Positions 6,833 to 13,061 of a DNA stretch of 13,061 nt are shown here, piece after piece. Source of the DNA: Candidatus Brocadia sp. (lineage in GTDB: Bacteria; Planctomycetota; Brocadiia; Brocadiales; Brocadiaceae); NCBI GenBank assembly GCA_030837935.1, contig JAUQXU010000238.1, positions 1 through 13,061 of the forward strand, written 5' to 3'. Every line of letters begins with the position of its first letter. Within the stretch, counting starts at the first letter, position 1. The notes under the pieces were generated by a model, which saw only the letters and a list, made by a program, of their open reading frames with translations, had not been told where the DNA came from and ran no database searches. The translations under genes and the position numbers were made by a program.

Positions 6833-6913
6833 ACCGTTTATTATTAATTTATACCTTTTGTGCTTTCTTGCAAGGAAAGGCATGAGAAGAAACAATTAGG
6901 CTTACGCAAGAAT

Positions 6914-8509
6914 ATGGACAGAATATTTATCTATGATACGACGTTACGAGACGGTAGCCAGGGAGAGGGCATATCCTTCTCGTTACAAGACAAATTAGCT
7001 ATTACTTTGAAATTAGATGAGCTGGGGGTTGACTATATAGAAGGTGGTTATCCGATAGCCAATCCCAAGGATGAGTCATACTTCAAGGAAGTAAAATCCC
7101 TGAAACTTCGGCACGCCAGGATTGCCTCTTTTGGAAGTACGCGGAGGGGGAATACACGTGTTGGGGATGATAAAAATATAAAAGCGCTGCTCATGGCAGA
7201 GACACCTGTGGTGACCATTGTCGGGAAATGTTGGGATTTTCAGGTAAACAACGTATTAAAAGTTCCACTTGAAGAAAACCTGAAAATGGTTTCAGATACC
7301 ATTGCATATCTTAAATCAAAAGATAAAGGAGTCTTTTTTGACGCAGAGCATTTTTTTGATGGATATAAGAAAAACCGGGAATATGCCTTAAAAGTATTAC
7401 AAGAGGCGCAGTTGTCAGGCGCCGATGCCATTGTGTTATGTGATACGAATGGGGGTAGTTTACCTGCGGAAATAGCTGAGATTGTGGGTGATGTCAGAGG
7501 AAAAGTAAAGGGTATGCTTGGTATCCACGTTCACAACGACGGCGACCTTGCCGTCGCAAATACTCTTGCATCTGTAGACTGTGGAGTAAGGCAGGTACAG
7601 GGCACGATTAACGGGTTTGGAGAGCGCTGCGGGAATGCCGACCTGTGTTCTATTATTCCCAATCTTGTTTTGAAGATGGGATATCATTGTTTAGAGGATG
7701 GGGGGCTGAAAAAGCTGACAGAGGTATCCAGGTATGTTTATGAGACGGCCAATTTGCTCTTACGGCCTAATCAACCTTTTGTAGGGGTCAGTGCCTTTGC
7801 TCATAAGGGAGGATTACACGTAAATGCCATCCAGAAAGACAAAGGTACTTATGAGCATATTTCACCAGAGTCTGTAGGAAATGAGAGAAAGATATTGATT
7901 TCCGAACTCTCCGGCAGTTCTACGATCCTGGCTAAAGTAGAAAAGTTTAACCTGGCACATGATGATAAACTTATGAGGGCTATTCTCGAAGAGGTTCAAA
8001 ACCTGGAGAACGAAGGGTACCAATTCGAATCTGCCGAGGCATCCTTTGAATTATTGGTGAGAAAGAAGATTGGTCGATACAAAACATTTTTTGATCTGGA
8101 AGGGTTTCGCGTGATCGTGGAAAAAAGAGAAAATGGATTGCCGGTAACGGAAGCAACGGTCAAGGTTAAGGTAAATGGTGTTCAGGAACTATCTGCAAGT
8201 GAGGGGGGTGGTCCCGTAAATGCCCTTGACTCTGCATTGCGCAAGGCGCTCGATCGGTTTTATCCCTCATTAAAAGATATGAAACTCGTGGATTATAAAG
8301 TGCGCGTGATTAATCCGCGTTCGGGGACTGCGGCAAAAGTACGGGTAATTATTGAGTCCCGGGACAAAGAAACTATCTGGAATACCGTTGGGGTGTCTGA
8401 GAATCTTATTGATGCAAGCTGGCATGCCCTTGTGGATAGTATTGAGTACAAACTTTTGAAAGAACAGGAAGTCGGGAAAATTCTTGACCAGAGAAACAAT
8501 TTAGCTTAA
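6914..8509 (+). CDS. cimA: (R)-citramalate synthase
   Basis: Condenses pyruvate with acetyl-CoA to (R)-citramalate, giving 2-oxobutyrate for isoleucine without threonine deaminase. The 531-residue product has the two-part layout of the CimA class in the isopropylmalate/homocitrate synthase family. The HMGL-like barrel shows YDTTLRDGSQGEG at 7-19 (metal-binding Asp), YIEGGYP at 41-47, HVHND at 205-209 (metal His pair) and GERCGNADL at 236-244, then the linker segment FAHKGGLHVNAI at 295-306. The C-terminal LeuA allosteric domain (about 390-525) has GGGPVNALDSALRKAL at 431-446, where the end product would bind. I chose ATG 6914 because the family begins almost directly at IYDTTLRDG; the frame is open back to a GTG at 6860 but those residues are not family-like. 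No good ribosome site precedes 6914, which is odd. Its own promoter lies upstream and a small cysteine-rich gene follows after 56 bases. Confidence 0.93.
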   Translation: MDRIFIYDTTLRDGSQGEGISFSLQDKLAITLKLDELGVDYIEGGYPIANPKDESYFKEVKSLKLRHARIASFGSTRRGNTRVGDDKNIKALLMAETPVVTIVGKCWDFQVNNVLKVPLEENLKMVSDTIAYLKSKDKGVFFDAEHFFDGYKKNREYALKVLQEAQLSGADAIVLCDTNGGSLPAEIAEIVGDVRGKVKGMLGIHVHNDGDLAVANTLASVDCGVRQVQGTINGFGERCGNADLCSIIPNLVLKMGYHCLEDGGLKKLTEVSRYVYETANLLLRPNQPFVGVSAFAHKGGLHVNAIQKDKGTYEHISPESVGNERKILISELSGSSTILAKVEKFNLAHDDKLMRAILEEVQNLENEGYQFESAEASFELLVRKKIGRYKTFFDLEGFRVIVEKRENGLPVTEATVKVKVNGVQELSASEGGGPVNALDSALRKALDRFYPSLKDMKLVDYKVRVINPRSGTAAKVRVIIESRDKETIWNTVGVSENLIDASWHALVDSIEYKLLKEQEVGKILDQRNNLA

Positions 8510-8565
8510 AATTTTGTTACGATTATTAAGCAAATATCTCAACGATAATTTAAGGAGATTGTAAA

Positions 8566-8883
8566 ATGGGTAAGGTAAAATGCCCAGGCAGTATACGAAA
8601 TGCGACACCCACTCCCATAGAACGTAAATGCCATAATTGTGGTGTTCTGGTAGAGATGTGGAGTGATGAAGAAAAGGCCGATTGCCATAAATGCGGGACG
8701 ACTATTTTTAAGGATAAGGTTCCAACCTGTGTAGAGTGGTGTAAATCCGCAGAGGAGTGCATGGGTGATATACTTGACGTCAAAAAGATTCAGGCAGAGG
8801 CAAAAAAGCGGGCCGCAGCTGATGGGAATCCAAAATTCTTTGATAATGTTACTGAGATGATCAAAAAGAAACGAGAAGGATAA
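8566..8883 (+). CDS. Small eight-cysteine zinc-ribbon-like protein
   Basis: A 105-residue soluble protein of unknown function. Its eight cysteines fall into a zinc-ribbon pair, CX2C at 22-25 and CX2C at 40-43, plus Cys6 with CX3CX5C at 55-65. This is enough for two four-cysteine metal sites, zinc or iron-sulphur. Residues 70-105 are charged and probably helical, without cysteine. The KCPG start, the two CX2C pairs and the final EWC...EEC pattern resemble a domain I recall from uncharacterised proteins of anaerobic bacteria, sometimes next to HD phosphohydrolases; I cannot confirm this without a search. The start is firm, with AAGGAGA at 8552-8558. It lies 56 bases after cimA with no terminator visible between, so co-transcription is likely. 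That does not by itself show a role in isoleucine synthesis. The gene is probable; the function is unknown. Confidence 0.8.
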   Translation: MGKVKCPGSIRNATPTPIERKCHNCGVLVEMWSDEEKADCHKCGTTIFKDKVPTCVEWCKSAEECMGDILDVKKIQAEAKKRAAADGNPKFFDNVTEMIKKKREG

Positions 8884-9017
8884 TTGTAACAATTCTTATT
8901 CCGCACAAATAAGTCTCTAAATTTCAAAATTCCTGTTAAACCATTCAACAACCGCCTTTCGATTTTAAATCCTTAGCAAAGCATATCTTAATTATACGCC
9001 CGGGAGCTATCGGTGAC

Positions 9018-10013
9018 ATGATTGTTACCCTGCCCACCCTTGGCGCTATTCGCGGCTATTTCCCCAATGCCATAATTGAAGTAATGGGTTATCCGACACT
9101 TTTGGAAATGATCAAAGGACACTTCTATGCTGATATCGTTAGTCGGTTTGATCAGGCGGATATGGCCAATCTCTTTATTAAAAATGCTAAAATCCCAGTT
9201 TCTTTCATGGAAAGACTTGGCAATATGGATTTGATTATTTCATTTGTTTCCGCCATGGACCGGATTTTAGCTGATAATCTGAATGCTACCGGTGCGCGGC
9301 GTGTTGTTCATTATGAACCTTTTCCTACCGGGAGCAAAGATGTCCATATTGTTGATCATCTGTTACAGTCTTTGGATATTTTGGGCATACCGTACTTTGA
9401 TAATTTCCCAAGAATATTTTTACACGACGAAGACATCCATTTTGCAGAGGAATTTATAAAGATAAGCATTGCTGATCCAAAAAAAAAGTTGATTGCCATT
9501 CATCCTGGGAGTGGCAGTAAACAAAAATGTTGGCCTACGGAAAGGTTTGCTGCATTAATAAACTGGCTCAATAAGGAAAAGAAAGCACACGTCTTTATTG
9601 TGTCTGGTCCCGCTGATAAAGAGATTACCGAACGATTAAAAGCAGAGGTTAAAGACCATGTTGCCATCGTTGATCATCTTTCTTTATCGAAACTGTCTGC
9701 TGTGATAAAACGATGCAATCTTTTTATAGGAAATGATTCGGGCATTACCCATTTGGCTGCTGCAGTGGGAATTCCAACGTTGTCCCTTTTTGGCCCTACT
9801 GATCCAAAAATTTGGGGACCTCGGGGAGAATCGGTAAAAATCCTTTATAGAAAAGTGCATTGCAGTCCATGTTTGGCAGATGCGAGAAAAAATTGTTTTG
9901 TACAAACATGCTTAGAAAATATAAAAATTGAAGATGTCATGTATGAAGTAAAACATATGTTTTGGAAAGATAGCTTTGGCATTTCCAAACATTATCCTTT
10001 TTCAATTGACTGA
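9018..10013 (+). CDS. Glycosyltransferase family 9 (heptosyltransferase-like), N-terminus extends upstream
   Basis: Predicted GT-B transferase of the ADP-heptose:LPS heptosyltransferase type, acting on the cytoplasmic face in lipopolysaccharide or surface-glycan assembly. Numbering from ATG 9018, the C-terminal donor domain shows HPGSGSKQKCWPTERF at 162-177 and GNDSGITHLAAAVGIPTLSLFGPTDP at 238-263, the hallmark blocks; a cysteine cluster at 282-298 ends the domain. The first strand and glycine loop of the family (ILIIRPGAIGD) are encoded in the same frame at 8985-9017, before the only ATG. The frame is open back to a TAA at 8937 but has no ATG, GTG or TTG, so either a rare start such as ATT 8943 or ATC 8985 is used, or the true start has been lost. 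The coordinates given use the first standard codon and truncate the conserved N-terminus. It is 134 bases after the cysteine-rich gene, with no ribosome site visible. The donor and acceptor sugars cannot be read. Confidence 0.82.
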   Translation: MIVTLPTLGAIRGYFPNAIIEVMGYPTLLEMIKGHFYADIVSRFDQADMANLFIKNAKIPVSFMERLGNMDLIISFVSAMDRILADNLNATGARRVVHYEPFPTGSKDVHIVDHLLQSLDILGIPYFDNFPRIFLHDEDIHFAEEFIKISIADPKKKLIAIHPGSGSKQKCWPTERFAALINWLNKEKKAHVFIVSGPADKEITERLKAEVKDHVAIVDHLSLSKLSAVIKRCNLFIGNDSGITHLAAAVGIPTLSLFGPTDPKIWGPRGESVKILYRKVHCSPCLADARKNCFVQTCLENIKIEDVMYEVKHMFWKDSFGISKHYPFSID

Positions 10014-10114
10014 ATTATTATAGTTTTATATACTCTTTCACCTTTTTCTTTTATTCTGGCTTACAGATACCGGAATTTGTATATCACTATTAATTAAGGG
10101 AAGAACAAATATCC

Positions 10115-11197
10115 ATGTCTAAAAAATCTAAACAGTGTCAGTTACAGCATAAATATCTCTGTAAACCGCGAATATCACCACAAGTTTTGAAGAAGGGTAT
10201 GAAGGTTAAGGATCTCGTTGACGAATATAGCCGTTCCGGAGCATTTAATGCGGGACGATTAGCAGAAGCATGTAAGTTATACTGCCATATGCTCGACGAA
10301 AATGCTACTATTGGTCTTACCCTTTCTGGTGCAATGACACCCACAGGCATGGGAGGAATACTTATCACTCTTATCGAAAACGGATTTGTGGATTTTATTA
10401 TTTCTACGGGGGCGAATCTCTATCATGACTTACATTTTGCATTAAATTTGCCCATACATCAGGGAGATTTCAGAGTTGACGATACGAAACTTTATGAAGC
10501 TGGAATCGAACGTATCTATGATATCTTTATAACGGATGAACTGCTGTTTAAGACGGATAAATTCATTCAAGATGTGGCTAAACAATATTCTGTAACAAAT
10601 CCCATTTCTACTGCTGACTTTCATTCTATTTTAGGTAAGGCGGTTCTTGCGGATACTCCTTCGCCGCACTTGAGTTTTGTAGCCCAAGCGGCAAGATATG
10701 GTGTGCCCGTTTTTGTCTCCTCCCCTGGTGATTCTTCGATCGGAATGAACCTGTCTTACCTTAAGATTCAGGATAAGGGCATGACGATTGATACCGACCT
10801 GGACGTCCTTCAAACGACGGCCATTGTTTTCAACAGTAAAAAGAACGGTGTAATTAGTATAGGAGGCGGTTCTCCAAAAAATTTCTATATGCAGACACAA
10901 CCTACCCTGGCGCAAATACTCGATATTAATAAGGGTGGGCATGATTTCTTTATCCAGATTACCACGGATGCACCTCAATGGGGTGGCCTCTCCGGAGCAA
11001 CGCCAACAGAGGCTATATCTTGGGGTAAAATACGGAGCGAAGAGGTAAAAAACCATGTGGTTGTTTACAGTGACGCGACGATAGCCATGCCGATCCTTGC
11101 CGGATATGTTATATCAGAAAAAAAACCGCGCAAGAAGAAATACCTATACAGGAATCTTCCTGCATACATATCAGAGTTAAAGAAACACGTGAAGTAA
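10115..11197 (+). CDS. Deoxyhypusine synthase-like protein (polyamine aminobutyl transferase family)
   Basis: The 360-residue protein belongs to the deoxyhypusine synthase family, NAD-dependent enzymes that move the aminobutyl group of spermidine. It shows the NAD-binding blocks LSGAMTPTGMGG at 70-81 and ISTGANLYHD at 96-105, the loop SSPGDSSIGMN at 202-212, and EAISWGKI at 299-306, whose Lys305 matches the lysine that forms the enzyme-substrate imine in the human enzyme. Bacteria have no eIF5A to modify, so in this host the product is more likely a polyamine, such as homospermidine or a related long or guanidino polyamine; that is inference from work on bacterial homologues. The start has AAGGGAAG at 10096-10103, slightly far from the ATG. 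It appears to be its own unit: 101 bases of pyrimidine-rich DNA precede it and 216 follow. The family call is firm; the reaction is open. Confidence 0.88.
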   Translation: MSKKSKQCQLQHKYLCKPRISPQVLKKGMKVKDLVDEYSRSGAFNAGRLAEACKLYCHMLDENATIGLTLSGAMTPTGMGGILITLIENGFVDFIISTGANLYHDLHFALNLPIHQGDFRVDDTKLYEAGIERIYDIFITDELLFKTDKFIQDVAKQYSVTNPISTADFHSILGKAVLADTPSPHLSFVAQAARYGVPVFVSSPGDSSIGMNLSYLKIQDKGMTIDTDLDVLQTTAIVFNSKKNGVISIGGGSPKNFYMQTQPTLAQILDINKGGHDFFIQITTDAPQWGGLSGATPTEAISWGKIRSEEVKNHVVVYSDATIAMPILAGYVISEKKPRKKKYLYRNLPAYISELKKHVK

Positions 11198-11247
11198 ACG
11201 CATATTTCCCGAAATCAATGGCCTTGTAATTCGGGGATGAAAAAATC

Positions 11248-11284
11248 TTGACAACTGACGAACTAATATCGTATCTTCGATATT
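11248..11284 (+). promoter_or_regulatory. Promoter with palindrome framing the -10 box, before phosphoesterase
   Basis: A perfect TTGACA at 11248-11253 is followed after 18 bases by TATCTT at 11272-11277. The -10 hexamer is flanked by perfect 7-bp arms, AATATCG at 11265-11271 and CGATATT at 11278-11284, an arrangement suited to a repressor that blocks the -10 region. The start site would lie near 11284, leaving a leader of about 130 bases. Confidence 0.5.
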
Positions 11285-11314
11285 TCAAAGGATCATTCAT
11301 GTGAAGAGTTTTCA

Positions 11315-11330
11315 GTAATATCGTTATTAC
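11315..11330. promoter_or_regulatory. Second dyad in the phosphoesterase leader
   Basis: GTAATA at 11315-11320 and TATTAC at 11325-11330 are perfect 6-bp arms around TCGT. The site repeats the word AATATCG found at 11265-11271, so it may be a second site for the same regulator, or a small RNA hairpin in the leader. Confidence 0.3.
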
Positions 11331-11413
11331 CGGAAGTTCAGAAACGGGTCTGAGAGGTTTTACCAGAGGAAGGCAAGCCTATAATAAATTATCATTGAGC
11401 AATAGCATGGTTT

Positions 11414-11911
11414 ATGAAGATCGGAATCATTGCGGACACCCACGATAATATTTTTGCTATCAGAGAAGCAGTTCGCTTTTTTAATACACAGGATTTAAAG
11501 TATGTTATCCACGCCGGAGACTATGTTGCTCCTTTCTCCCTGAAGGAATTAATGAACGCCAAGGCAAAGTTTTTAGGGGTATTTGGAAATAATGATGGTG
11601 AACGAAAGGGACTACTTGCAGTATGCAAAAATATTCATGAACCACCATACAATCTTATTTTGGACGACAAGCATATTATGGTAACCCATATGATTGAGAG
11701 CCTTTCTAGAAGGTCTATAGCGAATACGGATGTCATTATTAGTGCCCACACGCACCTGCCAGAAATTAAACAGGGCAATCCCATGTACATCAATCCAGGT
11801 GAATGTGGAGGATGGTTACATGACAAAAGTACAGTCGCAATACTTGACGTTAAGACATTCCATGCAGAAATTATTGATCTTTCAGCGGTGTCTTTGGATA
11901 AAGGTTACTGA
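11414..11911 (+). CDS. YfcE/MJ0936-type metallophosphoesterase
   Basis: A 165-residue cytoplasmic calcineurin-like phosphoesterase that should bind two divalent metals and hydrolyse phosphodiesters. The metal ligands are seen in order: Asp8 and His10 (ADTH), Asp36 (HAGD), Asn60 (GNND at 58-61), His92 (VTH), and His112 with His114 (SAHTH). The length fits the short YfcE-like class, which lacks extra domains. The natural substrate is unknown for most members. ATG 11414 starts directly at the first strand (MKIGIIADTH); no clear ribosome site precedes it. Its stop codon overlaps the start of the next gene by one base (TGATG), so translation of the two is probably coupled. The promoter with a palindrome at 11248-11284 probably drives both. 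Confidence 0.9.
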   Translation: MKIGIIADTHDNIFAIREAVRFFNTQDLKYVIHAGDYVAPFSLKELMNAKAKFLGVFGNNDGERKGLLAVCKNIHEPPYNLILDDKHIMVTHMIESLSRRSIANTDVIISAHTHLPEIKQGNPMYINPGECGGWLHDKSTVAILDVKTFHAEIIDLSAVSLDKGY

Positions 11912-12369
11912 TGTACAGACAATTTTCTAAACCGGTCTTTGTGTTTATTCTGTTGTTTCTCATTGGCTGTGCAACGCCCGGCGGATGTGTTTTACGGTCA
12001 CTTACGGTTGATTCTGAACCGCCTGGCGCTATGGTTTACTTAGACGATGAACTAATCGGTGAGACGCCCGTAACGACCACTTTTACTTATTACGGAACAC
12101 GGAAAATCACTTTAGAAAAAGTAGATGCGGAAGGTAGACTCCTTTATGAAAGAAAGATTGTTTACGAAAAAATAAAACCGCCTTTCTATCAAATCTTGCC
12201 TCTGGATTTTTTTTCTGAAATTGTATTACCCATGGAGCTAAAGGACGAACATTATTTCACATATCAGTTAGACCAGTTACATCAATTGCCTAAAACAGAA
12301 CACCAGAAAGAGGTGGTTAGAAATGCTGAAGAATTACGTGAACGGCTAAATACATCTATGGCTCGTTAG
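11911..12369 (+). CDS. PEGA-domain lipoprotein
   Basis: A 152-residue predicted lipoprotein. Residues 8-19 are a hydrophobic signal segment ending in LIGC, with Cys20 as the lipid-bearing residue after signal peptidase II cleavage. SEPPGAMVYLDDELIGETPVT at 35-55 is a clear PEGA motif, a small beta-sandwich domain common on surface and S-layer-linked proteins. The rest, to residue 152, is charged, with a helical end. It is translated from an ATG overlapping the phosphoesterase stop, with AAAGG just upstream. Similar short PEGA lipoproteins are frequent in planctomycetes and deltaproteobacteria, usually without known function. Its last four bases overlap the end of the convergent nitroreductase gene, so there is no room for a terminator between them. 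Confidence 0.85.
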   Translation: MYRQFSKPVFVFILLFLIGCATPGGCVLRSLTVDSEPPGAMVYLDDELIGETPVTTTFTYYGTRKITLEKVDAEGRLLYERKIVYEKIKPPFYQILPLDFFSEIVLPMELKDEHYFTYQLDQLHQLPKTEHQKEVVRNAEELRERLNTSMAR

Positions 12370-12869
12370 AGAGTTTGTACTATTTCTTCTACTGGTTTAC
12401 GGTGCGTCGGCTCTGGAATATTCATGGGATATCCAACGGGAGTTAATGCTACTGGCTCAAAGCCTGGGGGCAGATTTAAAATGCTTTTTACGAGGGGCGC
12501 TTTAAAAGCGGCAATCCAACAGGTAGCTAGTCCCTCAGCTGTTGCAGCAAGGATAAGATGATCCATTGCGATTGTAGCATCAATATCCGCGTAGTTTTTT
12601 CCATCGCTTCGCTTCCATGCCTTTTCTGGTATACTACAGGCGCAAATAATTATGGGTGCCGTATAGAACCATTCTGCATTATAAACCTGTTTTAATTGTT
12701 GTTTTATTTTCTTGTCTTTAATAACTGCAATATAGATGGGTTGCCTGTTGGCAGCACTGGGGGCAGATACTGCTGCTGCTAATATTCGCTTTAACTTTTC
12801 TTCTTCAACTGGTTCTGATTTATATGAACGGACACTCCGCCTCTTCCTCATGATTTCATAAATATCCAT
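12366..12869 (-). CDS. Nitroreductase-family FMN protein
   Basis: A 167-residue member of the FMN-dependent nitroreductase family, which takes electrons from NAD(P)H and passes them to nitro compounds, quinones, flavins or other acceptors, normally as a dimer. Visible blocks are RRSVRSY at 10-16 (phosphate of FMN), SAPSAANRQP at 35-44, GLATCWIAAF at 113-122 and PVGYP at 144-148. The protein is at the short end of the family. The start has AGGGGAAGG upstream on the minus strand (12872-12880), which supports ATG at 12869. No ferredoxin domain is fused. It converges on the PEGA lipoprotein gene and overlaps it by four bases, and has no obvious partner gene. The physiological substrate cannot be inferred. 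Confidence 0.9.
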   Translation of the reverse strand: MDIYEIMRKRRSVRSYKSEPVEEEKLKRILAAAVSAPSAANRQPIYIAVIKDKKIKQQLKQVYNAEWFYTAPIIICACSIPEKAWKRSDGKNYADIDATIAMDHLILAATAEGLATCWIAAFKAPLVKSILNLPPGFEPVALTPVGYPMNIPEPTHRKPVEEIVQTL

Positions 12870-13005
12870 GACCTTCCCCTTAAAATTCTATGATCTTCCA
12901 ATGATTAATCTTTGCATATAATCGAAGCATAGGGCTTGCGTTTACGGCTACGGGATACCCTACCATGCGCATAAATTTCACATCTACATAGTGTCTGAAC
13001 GAAAA

Positions 13006-13039
13006 CGCACTTTTTGTAAAAGTGCGAGGGCGATTTTTT
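13006..13039. terminator. Strong hairpin with downstream T-run at window edge
   Basis: CGCACTTTT at 13006-13014 is perfectly complementary to AAAAGTGCG at 13018-13026, with loop TGT. A run of six T follows at 13034-13039, separated by seven bases. This could end transcription running left to right, but no plus-strand gene lies close before it, so it may be part of a dispersed repeat or relate to a gene beyond the window. The rest of 12870-13061 shows nothing I can name. Confidence 0.45.
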
Positions 13040-13061
13040 CCTTACCAAGAGATCATTTTAA

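Larger units (their letters stand above)
6603..6913. other. Divergent control region, radical SAM gene / citramalate synthase
   Basis: This 311-base gap separates two divergent genes and holds no convincing long gene. It contains a good promoter for each side, a hyphenated dyad overlapping the cimA -35 box, an inverted repeat starting inside the cimA -10 box, and a five-codon frame before cimA. These sites are listed separately. Confidence 0.7.

Noticed and set aside
6860..6913. GTG 6860 as the citramalate synthase start
   Set aside because: It has no ribosome site and adds 18 basic residues that family members lack; the family starts next to IYDTTLRDG.
8539..8892. 117-codon minus-strand frame
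   Set aside because: Antisense to the eight-cysteine gene, which has a strong ribosome site and a structured cysteine pattern.
1..13061. CRISPR array, tRNA, rRNA, transposase or phage genes
   Set aside because: I saw no regularly spaced repeats, no tRNA-like folds with the conserved T-loop, and no matching protein motifs.

Overview
The window looks like ordinary chromosome from an anaerobic, metal-rich bacterium. Protein style and gene content best fit an anammox-type planctomycete (Brocadia/Kuenenia-like). This taxonomic call rests on my recognition of the protein sequences, not on a search. The mix is a cytoplasmic GH15 glucoamylase beside 6-phosphogluconolactonase, haem-type bacterioferritin, an AhbD-like radical SAM protein, citramalate synthase, and a deoxyhypusine-synthase-like protein. 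I see no rRNA, tRNA, CRISPR array, transposase or phage gene.

Layout. 1-332: gene-free region with four closely spaced hairpins. 333-3219 (+): 6-phosphogluconolactonase then a GH15 glycosidase, a carbohydrate-use pair. 3220-3364: convergent gap made largely of one imperfect fold-back element. 3365-3847 (-): bacterioferritin with all ferroxidase and haem ligands. 3848-4081: divergent promoter region. 4082-5323 (+): aspartokinase with a strong internal translation start for a separate regulatory subunit. 5385-6602 (-): SPASM-type radical SAM enzyme with a His-rich N-terminus, probably haem b synthase AhbD. 6603-6913: divergent control region with good promoters both ways. 6914-8883 (+): citramalate synthase followed by an eight-cysteine small protein. 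~8979-10013 (+): family 9 glycosyltransferase whose conserved N-terminus lacks a usable start codon. 10115-11197 (+): deoxyhypusine-synthase-like enzyme. 11414-12369 (+): YfcE-type phosphoesterase overlapping a PEGA lipoprotein. 12366-12869 (-): small nitroreductase. 12870-13061: gene-free, with a strong hairpin near the end.

Themes. Amino-acid synthesis is represented by aspartokinase (Lys/Thr/Met/Ile branch) and citramalate synthase (Ile from pyruvate). Iron and haem are represented by bacterioferritin and the AhbD-like protein. Carbon storage use is represented by GH15 and 6-phosphogluconolactonase. Most genes appear to be single transcription units with short intergenic palindromes, many of which look like dispersed chromosomal repeats. 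I do not see a clearly new multi-gene system. The most notable items are the internal start in the aspartokinase gene, the missing start of the glycosyltransferase, the palindrome framing a -10 box before the phosphoesterase, and the eight-cysteine protein behind citramalate synthase.
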